Shown piece after piece: positions 1 to 6,293 of a DNA stretch of 7,453 nt. Position 1 is the stretch's first letter. Each line of letters opens with the position of its first letter. Under the pieces are notes generated by a model. The model ran no database searches and was not told where the DNA came from. It saw only the letters and a list, made by a program, of their open reading frames with translations. The DNA comes from Candidatus Bathyarchaeota archaeon (lineage in GTDB: Archaea > Thermoproteota > Bathyarchaeia > Bathyarchaeales > Bathycorpusculaceae): the NCBI GenBank assembly GCA_030589055.1, contig JAUUWK010000048.1:1-7453 (forward strand), read 5' to 3'. The position numbers and the translations under genes are program-made.

Positions 1-1030
1 CGCTTCCGCTTGAAACATAAACTCCATTAAGGCTTAATTCGATTGTCAATGCTTCACACTCACACCTTAGAAAACTTATGTTCACATTATCAGGAACCCT
101 CTCGTCACCTTTAGGTCCGTTAAGCCTGACATCCGATATTTTTCCAATTACTCCATCAATTAATAGGTCTCTAAGCCTTCGCATATGATTCACATTCTCT
201 TCAAAATCATAGAAGACCAGTTCGGATGCCTTTGCAAAACCAACAATCAAAGGCGTGTTCTCAACTCCTGGCCAAAGCTTCTGCGTTCCTATTTGACCCT
301 CTAGAATTCTGTTCATCGTAACGCCTCCCTTAACACATAATGCGCCTATTCCTCGCGGCCCCAAAATCTTGTAGCTGCTTACTGTTGCCAAATCCACTTT
401 TAAATCCTGAACATCAAACGGAACTTTTCCGCAGGCATCCGAAGCATCGGTGTGAAATATGGTTTCAGGGTTTTTGTCCTTCACTATTTCCAGTGCTTCC
501 TTAACTGGTTCTATAGTTCCAATTTCATGGTTTACAGTTGATAGACTTACAAGGATTGTTTCTTTATCCACAGCGTCCCTTAATTTTTCAAGGTTGAAGA
601 AGCCTTCACCGTCAACTGGAATTTTCACAATAGTAAATCCGTATTTGTTGAGCAAATCAGTGACGTGTAAAATATTTATTGGCGCAATCTCGGAAATCAC
701 AATTTTCTTACCATGATCTCTCATTGAAAAAGCTGTTCCCATAAGGGCTAGGTTGTTAGCTTCTGTCTCTCCGGGAGTGAAATTAACTTCTTCAAGTGCT
801 TTGCAGCCCAAAAATGTCGCTATCTTTTGAGAGGACTCCATTATTGCTTCGAAGGCTTCCCACCCTGGTTTGTGTGTTAATGTTGGGTTACCGTATGCAC
901 GTTGATTGAAGTATGGCAGCATTGCGTCAACAACTTCTTTTGGAACCATGCTTGAATTTTCAAGGTCCAAGTAGACCTCATGCTTTAGACCTTCGTGTGC
1001 TTTAAGCAGCTCCCTTATATTCTCAATCAT
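1..1030 (-). CDS. NifS/IscS-like class V aminotransferase (cysteine desulfurase family), C-terminus cut by window edge
   Basis: Read directly from the minus strand: 343 codons open from an ATG at 1030-1028 to the window edge. The family takes sulfur from cysteine using PLP for Fe-S clusters or thio-modification. Seen: a YLDLENSS N-terminal element (20-27), GNP (47-49), TPGETEANNLA (85-95), VNHEIGT (166-172), FHTDA (192-196), PLP lysine K221 in SSYKILGPRGIGAL, a VEN/VGF stretch (256-264) and a final SSGS (340-343), after which the family normally has the catalytic Cys. The Cys itself is outside the window. An in-frame TGA three codons upstream makes this ATG the longest possible start. Several usual PLP-contact residues differ: the stacking His near residue 116, the Gln at D198 and the His before the lysine (Y220). 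The fold assignment is secure; cysteine desulfurase activity is inferred, and a related lyase is possible. It is divergent to hel308. Confidence 0.85.
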   Translation of the reverse strand, partial: MIENIRELLKAHEGLKHEVYLDLENSSMVPKEVVDAMLPYFNQRAYGNPTLTHKPGWEAFEAIMESSQKIATFLGCKALEEVNFTPGETEANNLALMGTAFSMRDHGKKIVISEIAPINILHVTDLLNKYGFTIVKIPVDGEGFFNLEKLRDAVDKETILVSLSTVNHEIGTIEPVKEALEIVKDKNPETIFHTDASDACGKVPFDVQDLKVDLATVSSYKILGPRGIGALCVKGGVTMNRILEGQIGTQKLWPGVENTPLIVGFAKASELVFYDFEENVNHMRRLRDLLIDGVIGKISDVRLNGPKGDERVPDNVNISFLRCECEALTIELSLNGVYVSSGS

Positions 1031-1068
1031 TCCAGCTCAAGTCCTTCCATCCAAGCCTTTAGTCGCAT

Positions 1069-1077
1069 CTTATAAAA
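1069..1077 (-). promoter_or_regulatory. Putative TATA box for the NifS-like gene
   Basis: On the minus strand the sequence reads TTTTATAAG within a run of seven T. Archaeal initiation usually occurs about 25 bases downstream, which would place the transcript start near 1047 and give a leader of roughly 15-20 bases before the ATG at 1030. There is no strong Shine-Dalgarno sequence before the start. Assigned from sequence and spacing only. Confidence 0.45.
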
Positions 1078-1116
1078 AAACATAACCTAAAGGGAACTTC
1101 ATGTCGCACGTAACAC

Positions 1117-1123
1117 TTTAAAT
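1117..1123 (+). promoter_or_regulatory. Putative TATA box for hel308
   Basis: TTTAAAT resembles the archaeal TATA consensus. A start about 25 bases downstream would fall near 1146, giving a leader of about 25 bases before the GTG at 1171. It lies about 45 bp from the opposing TATA-like element, so the 140-bp gap has room for two separate back-to-back promoters. Inferred from sequence and spacing only. Confidence 0.45.
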
Positions 1124-1170
1124 TAGCAGTGTGGTAATTGCTGTTGTAAGAGAAAGATGGACGCGTTTCC

Positions 1171-3402
1171 GTGAAAATAACTGATTTGTCGATACCGGAA
1201 TCTGTTAAAGAAATACTAATTAAGTCAGGATTTATTGAGCTTTATCCTCCGCAAGAGGAAGCAATAAAAGCCGGGGCTCTTGAAGGACGAAACCTTGTTC
1301 TGGCAAGTCCCACAGCCTCGGGAAAGACTTTGGTTGCTGAGTTCTGCGCCCTTAAGCACATACTGGAAAGAAACGGGAAAACCATTTATTTGACGCCTTT
1401 AAGGGCTTTGGCCAGCGAAAAGTATCGGGAATTCAAGAAATACACTTCAATACGAAAATCCAGCGGCAAACGGGTAAGGACAGGCATCAGCACGGGTGAC
1501 TATGACAGCACTGACGCGTGGCTGGAACGATACGACATAATTGTTTGTACTAATGAGAAGGCGGATTCGCTTCTTAGGCATAGAGCTAAATGGATGGATG
1601 AGATTTCACTCGTAGTTGCTGACGAAGTGCACTTACTAAATGACGGTGAGCGAGGACCAACCCTAGAAGTTGTTTTGGCAAGGCTTATGCAGGTAAATCC
1701 GGACATGCAGGTTTTGGCTTTAAGTGCAACAATAAATAACGTTGAAGAAATCGCGGAGTGGCTTAAAGCAGGCTATGTTACAACAGAATGGCGACCGATC
1801 CATTTGAAGGAAGGCGTAGTTCTGCACGAAGAAATCCAATTCAAAGATGGAGACGCCAGAAAAATAGAGAAAAAATCGAGAAATCCAGCCATAAATCTGG
1901 CCTTAAACACCGTAAAATCCGGCGGACAAGCACTGATCTTTGCAAATACCAGAAGAAAAGCAGTCGCACTGGCAAAAAAGGCGACCAGCGAAGTTGAAGG
2001 ACTATTATCTAAACCTATCAAGCGTGCTCTGCAGCGTGATGCTGAGAAAATTCTGGCGGCTGGAGAAAGAACAAGGGTAAGTGAGTTGTTGGCTGAATTA
2101 GTCATGCATGGAACAGCTTTTCACCATGCGGGTTTGGGTGGTGGACACCGCCGAGTAATAGAAGACTCTTTTCGACGTGGAAAAATTAAGGTTTTAACAG
2201 CTACGCCTACGTTGGCTTTCGGCGTAAACTTGCCTGCTAGAACAGTTGTAATCCAGGATTATAAGCGATACGAATCCGGGTACGGTTACTACCCAATCAG
2301 CGTACTCGAATACAAGCAGATGGCGGGCAGAGCTGGAAGACCAAAATACGACAAATTTGGAGAAGCAATACTCACAGCCAAAACCAGCGACGAAGCAGAC
2401 TACTTAATGGAAAGCTACATTCTCGCAAAGCCAGAGAGGATATGGTCAAGACTTGCGGTTGAAAGAATTTTAAGGTCACACGTGCTGGCAACAATAGCAG
2501 CAGATTTCGCCCACACCGAACGGGGAATCTACGAGTTTTTCGGCAGAACCTTCTACGCATACCAATACGATATCAGAGCGATTAAGAGCGTAATAGCCAA
2601 GATCCTGAAGTATCTGTACAACGAGGAAATGATCGACGTCGCCGGCGACGAAATCTATGCCACAAAATTCGGAAAAAGAGTAAGCGAACTATACATAGAC
2701 CCTGTTTCAGCCGTCATAATCCGCGACGCGTTAAGAAGCAAGCCCAATTACTTAACAGAGTTAAGTCTCCTCCACATGATTGCCCATACGCCGGACATGG
2801 CTCCAAAACTGAGACCCTACACACAGGAACTAGATCAAGTTGCAGTTTTCCTGGAAGAACACAAAGAAGAGTTTCTGATAGATATGCCGGATGAGTGGGA
2901 AGACAGAATAACCTACGAAGAACTGCTAGGAGAGGTAAAAACCGCCATGGTTTTAAAAGGTTGGATTGAAGAGATGAGCGAAGATGAAACCATTGAAAGA
3001 TTCCGAGTGCAACCAGGCGACCTTTACAGAGCGATTCGCAATGCAAAATGGCTGCTTCATGCCACTCACGAACTGGCCCGGCTCTTCGGTAACAAACAAT
3101 TGCGACCTCTAACCCTTGCGCTCATGAAAAGGGTAGAGAAAGGAGTGAAAAAGGAACTGTTGCCAATTGTGAAACTGGAAGGAGTCGGCAGAATCCGCGG
3201 ACGCATAATCTACAACGCTGGATACAAAACAATAGAAGACATAAAACATGCAGCCATCAAAAACTTAGTAGGTCTGCCGCTGATGGGACCAAGACTAGCA
3301 AAGAAAATAAAAGAACAAGTAGGCGGCTTCGTTAAAAAAGAGGAATGGAAGAAACTTGAAAAAGGAGAAGAATGGGAACAAAAAGCCCTAACAGAATACT
3401 AA
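1171..3402 (+). CDS. hel308: Hel308 (Hjm) superfamily 2 DNA helicase
   Basis: 743 residues, the usual Hel308 length. Hel308 is an ATP-dependent 3'-5' DNA helicase of archaea that acts at stalled or broken replication forks. Visible motifs in order: Q-motif YPPQ (25-28), Walker A SPTASGKT (46-53, K52), motif Ia TPLRAL (75-80), DEVH box (151-154), SAT (185-187), motif IV ALIFANTRR (254-262), motif V region TATPTLAFGVNLPAR (343-357) and motif VI QMAGRAGRP (383-391). The remainder fits the winged-helix and ratchet domains. The end carries helix-hairpin-helix-like elements (LEGVGRIRGR 669-678, LPLMGPRLAKKI 702-713), which separates Hel308 from plain Ski2-like RNA helicases. The GTG start is preferred because MKITDLSIPESV aligns with the family N-terminus and no in-frame ATG lies upstream before the TAA at 1147. 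No strong ribosome binding site is seen. The stop overlaps that of the convergent purB. Confidence 0.96.
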   Translation: MKITDLSIPESVKEILIKSGFIELYPPQEEAIKAGALEGRNLVLASPTASGKTLVAEFCALKHILERNGKTIYLTPLRALASEKYREFKKYTSIRKSSGKRVRTGISTGDYDSTDAWLERYDIIVCTNEKADSLLRHRAKWMDEISLVVADEVHLLNDGERGPTLEVVLARLMQVNPDMQVLALSATINNVEEIAEWLKAGYVTTEWRPIHLKEGVVLHEEIQFKDGDARKIEKKSRNPAINLALNTVKSGGQALIFANTRRKAVALAKKATSEVEGLLSKPIKRALQRDAEKILAAGERTRVSELLAELVMHGTAFHHAGLGGGHRRVIEDSFRRGKIKVLTATPTLAFGVNLPARTVVIQDYKRYESGYGYYPISVLEYKQMAGRAGRPKYDKFGEAILTAKTSDEADYLMESYILAKPERIWSRLAVERILRSHVLATIAADFAHTERGIYEFFGRTFYAYQYDIRAIKSVIAKILKYLYNEEMIDVAGDEIYATKFGKRVSELYIDPVSAVIIRDALRSKPNYLTELSLLHMIAHTPDMAPKLRPYTQELDQVAVFLEEHKEEFLIDMPDEWEDRITYEELLGEVKTAMVLKGWIEEMSEDETIERFRVQPGDLYRAIRNAKWLLHATHELARLFGNKQLRPLTLALMKRVEKGVKKELLPIVKLEGVGRIRGRIIYNAGYKTIEDIKHAAIKNLVGLPLMGPRLAKKIKEQVGGFVKKEEWKKLEKGEEWEQKALTEY

Positions 3403-4766
3403 GCTAACCCTCTCGCCTCACGTTCTCCTCTTGTCTTCTTAACCATAAGCTCAACTTGCTCTAAAGCAGTGCCCAAATAGTTTCTTGGATTCAAGGCATC
3501 ATCAATCTCTTTCTCGCTCAACTTTTCACGTACAACCCTATCTTCTAAGAGAATCTCTCTGAAATGCCGTTTTTCCGTTTTGCTTTGTATTGCCAGTTTT
3601 CTGAGAAGCTCGTGGGCTTTTTGGCGACTCACACCTTTTCTTGTTAATGCAATCATCACTGCTTCGGACAAGGCGCGTCCTTGGGTTAACTCGACGTTTT
3701 TCAGCATGCATTGTTCATCAACGTATATGCCAGTTACTACGTTGCTCATTGAAAAAAGCATGTGATCAATTAGGATGCATGTTTCGGGAATTATGAATCG
3801 CTCGGCTGAAGATTGGGTCAAGTCTCTTTCATGCCAAGTTATAACATCCTCTAGAGCCGGGATAACGAGACTTCTGACTATTCTGGCCAGACCGCAGGTT
3901 GTTTCGCATGTTTCTGGATCTCGCTTGTGAGGCATTGTAGAACTACCAACCTGCTTCTCCAAATCGAAAGACTCAAAAAGTTCTCCGATTTCAGGTCTTT
4001 GCAATTCTCGAATTTCAGTGGCAAAATTGTCAAGCGTAGAAGCAATCATAGCCAACAAACACACAAGCTCAGCGTGACGGTCACTCTGCACAATCTGAGT
4101 GGAAATTTCAGCAGCCTTAATTTTCAGTCGTTGCATAACCAGCTCCTGAATTTTAATAGCGTGCGGTCCTAAACCTGCTTGGACTCCCACCGCTCCAGTC
4201 ATTTTGCCAACTAAAATGCGTTCTTTGCATTGTCTAAGCCTCTGAATGTGCCTTGAGACTTCACGCATCCAAATCGCAAACTTAAAGCCCAACGTTATCG
4301 GCAACGCATGTTGACCATGAGTTCTACCAATCATCAACGTGCTTTTGTATTGTAGGGCTTTTTCCATCAGGATTTTCTCGAAATCACTTAGCCGTTTCTC
4401 AATAAATCCTGAAGCTTCTTTTAACTGAAGGGCTCTCGCTGTATCCACAATATCATAGCTTGTTGCTCCTAAGTGGACATATGCCCCGCTTGAACCGCAT
4501 ACTTCAGCCAAGGCTCTAACCAAAGAGGCAATATCATGCTTTATTTCACGTTCAATCTCCTTTATGCGACCTAATTTAACATGCTCTGTCGAAGCCATAG
4601 CAGCTATCTTTTCAGCGTCTTCCCTCGGTATGTTGCCAACCTCAGCGTGCGCCCAAGCTAATGCAGCTTCAACATCTAACATCTTTTGAACACGCGTTTC
4701 TTCCTCAAAGACTCTCTTCATTTCAGGAGTTCCGTAACGGCCTGTATCAATAGGAAGAATAGGCAA
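3399..4766 (-). CDS. purB: Adenylosuccinate lyase (TTG start)
   Basis: 455 residues, full length for the fumarase/aspartase superfamily. PurB cleaves SAICAR to AICAR and adenylosuccinate to AMP, each with release of fumarate, so it serves twice in purine synthesis; it acts as a cytosolic homotetramer. Seen: KHDI (76-79, H77), VHLGATSYDIVDTA (97-110, H98), GRTHGQHA (147-154, H150), and the superfamily signature GSSTMPHKRDP (274-284) with the catalytic serine loop. These three His positions match the active-site His of characterised PurB proteins with a constant offset. The signature has Asp283 where the family usually has Asn. The start is TTG: MPILPIDTGRYGTPEM matches the family N-terminus, the next Met is residue 16, and GGGAG lies 7 bases upstream. 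It is divergent to the asparagine-synthetase-like gene and convergent with hel308. Argininosuccinate lyase is much less likely, given the N-terminus and the MPHKR form of the signature. Confidence 0.95.
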   Translation of the reverse strand: MPILPIDTGRYGTPEMKRVFEEETRVQKMLDVEAALAWAHAEVGNIPREDAEKIAAMASTEHVKLGRIKEIEREIKHDIASLVRALAEVCGSSGAYVHLGATSYDIVDTARALQLKEASGFIEKRLSDFEKILMEKALQYKSTLMIGRTHGQHALPITLGFKFAIWMREVSRHIQRLRQCKERILVGKMTGAVGVQAGLGPHAIKIQELVMQRLKIKAAEISTQIVQSDRHAELVCLLAMIASTLDNFATEIRELQRPEIGELFESFDLEKQVGSSTMPHKRDPETCETTCGLARIVRSLVIPALEDVITWHERDLTQSSAERFIIPETCILIDHMLFSMSNVVTGIYVDEQCMLKNVELTQGRALSEAVMIALTRKGVSRQKAHELLRKLAIQSKTEKRHFREILLEDRVVREKLSEKEIDDALNPRNYLGTALEQVELMVKKTRGEREARGLA

Positions 4767-4773
4767 ATTATCG

Positions 4774-4778
4774 CTCCC
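4774..4778 (-). promoter_or_regulatory. Shine-Dalgarno site for purB
   Basis: The minus strand reads GGGAG, followed by 7 bases and then the TTG start codon at 4766-4764. The extended GGGAGCGAT resembles the consensus GGAGGTGAT. It supports the unusual TTG start together with the protein alignment. Confidence 0.6.
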
Positions 4779-4796
4779 ACAAAACTAGATAAGGCG

Positions 4797-4809
4797 ATTA
4801 AGAATTAAT
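4797..4809. promoter_or_regulatory. 13-bp AT-rich palindrome in the purB / asnB-like divergent promoter region
   Basis: ATTAA-GAA-TTAAT is an inverted repeat with 5-bp arms and a 3-bp spacer. Its centre (4803) is 37 bases from the purB TTG and 35 bases from the ATG at 4838. That is a suitable distance for a TATA element serving both directions with very short leaders, or for an operator between two promoters. It overlaps the alternative ATG at 4808, which is one reason to doubt that start. The palindrome is seen; its role is inferred. Confidence 0.35.
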
Positions 4810-4837
4810 GCTTTACCTAACAAGAGGCTTCTTCCAC

Positions 4838-6292
4838 ATGGGCTCAATAGCAGCTGTCGTAAGCAAAAAGAACGAAAATGTGGCAAAACCAGCGGTTACT
4901 ATGCTTAAAATATTAAAGCACAAAGGCGTTGAAACTTTCGGGCTAGCATCACCAATCATCGTGAAGATAGAAAACTCCATCGAGACTTTACAAGACCAAG
5001 ACATAAACTCGCAGGTACTAGTGTGTTATGTCTTCTCAAAAACTTTTATGTCAGACAAGCCGCAACCAATAAAACTCAAAGATGGAACGCTTGTTTTTGA
5101 GGGAAGAATTTATCCGCTTAACACAGAATTTTCCGATGCAGAATTCGTCGCTGAAAAACTGAGTCAAAACCGAGGAAACGCAGAAGTCGTTATCAGGGAT
5201 TTTGAGGGTAGCTTCGCTTTTGCTGTGGCTGAATCTGGAAAACTTGCCACAGGGAGAGATTCTTTAGGAGTCTGCCCACTTTACTATGGTGAAAACGCGG
5301 ATTTAGCGGCTTTAGCATCTGAGCGAAAGGCATTGTGGAAAATTGGAATAAAAGAGGCACATTCCTTTCCACCAGGGCGCATAGCTACTGTTGATACGCA
5401 TGGTTTCAAGTTCAAAACTGTGAAAACACTCGTTCACCCAAGAATTAGACAAATAACCATGCAAGATGCAGCCAAAAAACTTCGAAGCCTTTTGCAGCAA
5501 TCAGTTAAGCAAAGAGTTTCAGGACTCGAAGAAGTTGCAGTGGCATTCTCTGGTGGTTTAGACAGTAGCATAATCGCGTTTCTAGCCAAAAAGTTTGGGG
5601 TAAGTGTGCACCTAGTCTCCACAAGTCTGAAAAACCAGCCTGAAATTGAAAGTGCAAAAATGGCGGCGGCAGCACTGAAACTACCACTTCATACTCATCT
5701 TTACAGCGAAAAAACTGTAGAAGAAGATCTTCCAAAAGTTTTATGGCTAGTTGAAGAGGCAAATCCAGTCAAGACAAGTATAGGTATTCCCATCTTCTGG
5801 ACAGCGGAGAAGACTTCGGAGATGGGATTCAAGGTAATGCTTGCTGGGCAAGGTGCAGATGAACTTTTCGGAGGCTACAAGCGATACTTGAATGATTACG
5901 TGCGTTATGGTGAAGAATTTGTGCAGAAGACTATTTTCAGCGACATTGTAACGATGCATGAAATCAACTTGGAAAGGGACAGCAAAATCTGCAACTTCCA
6001 CGACGTAGAACTTCGCCTACCCTTTGCGACATATCAACTAGCGGAATTCGCTGCAAGTTTGCCCTTGCAGCTGAAGATAGAGTCGTTGAATGACATGTTA
6101 AGAAAGAGGGTGTTACGAAAGGCTGCTGGGGACATGGGACTCCCACAGTTCATAGTGAACAAGCCGAAAAGAGCAATACAATACGCAACAGGCGTGAACA
6201 AAATCATCAAAAAACTAGCTAGAAAGAAAGGGTCTTCCACAAAAGAATACTTGCAGAAAACGTTTCAAACAACTTTCAAAGGGATGATGTAA
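4838..6292 (+). CDS. Asparagine-synthetase-like protein lacking the glutaminase nucleophile
   Basis: 484 residues from the ATG at 4838; the frame is also open from an ATG at 4808 (494 residues). Two AsnB-type domains are seen. The N-terminal Ntn-amidotransferase-like domain (about 1-200) has FGLAS, EGRIYP, FSDAEFV, SFAFAV, RDSLGVCPLYY and SERKAL. The C-terminal ATP-pyrophosphatase domain has SGGLDSS (238-244), GQGADELFGGYKRY (337-350), ELRLPF (391-396) and NKPKR (441-445). The synthetase half therefore looks able to adenylate a carboxylate. The start MGSIAAVV aligns with MCGI, but the nucleophile Cys2 is Gly, and the glutamine-binding NGEIYN is EGRIYP, so glutamine hydrolysis is very unlikely. 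It may use free ammonia or another amine, as beta-lactam synthetases of this fold use an internal amine; the substrate is unknown. AGAGG (4823-4827) lies 10 bases before the chosen ATG. A TATA at the palindrome would start transcription downstream of AGAGG, so both may not apply. It is followed after 1 base by the deacetylase homologue. Confidence 0.85.
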   Translation: MGSIAAVVSKKNENVAKPAVTMLKILKHKGVETFGLASPIIVKIENSIETLQDQDINSQVLVCYVFSKTFMSDKPQPIKLKDGTLVFEGRIYPLNTEFSDAEFVAEKLSQNRGNAEVVIRDFEGSFAFAVAESGKLATGRDSLGVCPLYYGENADLAALASERKALWKIGIKEAHSFPPGRIATVDTHGFKFKTVKTLVHPRIRQITMQDAAKKLRSLLQQSVKQRVSGLEEVAVAFSGGLDSSIIAFLAKKFGVSVHLVSTSLKNQPEIESAKMAAAALKLPLHTHLYSEKTVEEDLPKVLWLVEEANPVKTSIGIPIFWTAEKTSEMGFKVMLAGQGADELFGGYKRYLNDYVRYGEEFVQKTIFSDIVTMHEINLERDSKICNFHDVELRLPFATYQLAEFAASLPLQLKIESLNDMLRKRVLRKAAGDMGLPQFIVNKPKRAIQYATGVNKIIKKLARKKGSSTKEYLQKTFQTTFKGMM

Positions 6293-6293
6293 C

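Noticed and set aside
459..716. 85-codon plus-strand open frame
   Set aside because: It lies antisense to the NifS-like gene, which has clear family motifs throughout; the peptide has no recognisable domain and no promoter.
1788..2105. Open frames on both strands inside hel308 (69 codons plus, 110 codons minus)
   Set aside because: The hel308 frame is continuous and motif-rich here; the other frames give low-complexity basic or hydrophobic peptides typical of shadows.
1171..3402. Annotation as a Ski2-like RNA helicase
   Set aside because: The N-terminal match and the helix-hairpin-helix-like C-terminus after the ratchet region favour Hel308.
3360..3402. Minus-strand T5 runs as a purB terminator
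   Set aside because: They are only five bases long and lie in constrained hel308 coding sequence, so not strong enough to list as a feature.
3927..4172. 81-codon plus-strand open frame opposite purB
   Set aside because: Antisense to a conserved part of purB; repetitive Ser/Asn/Leu composition and no family resemblance.
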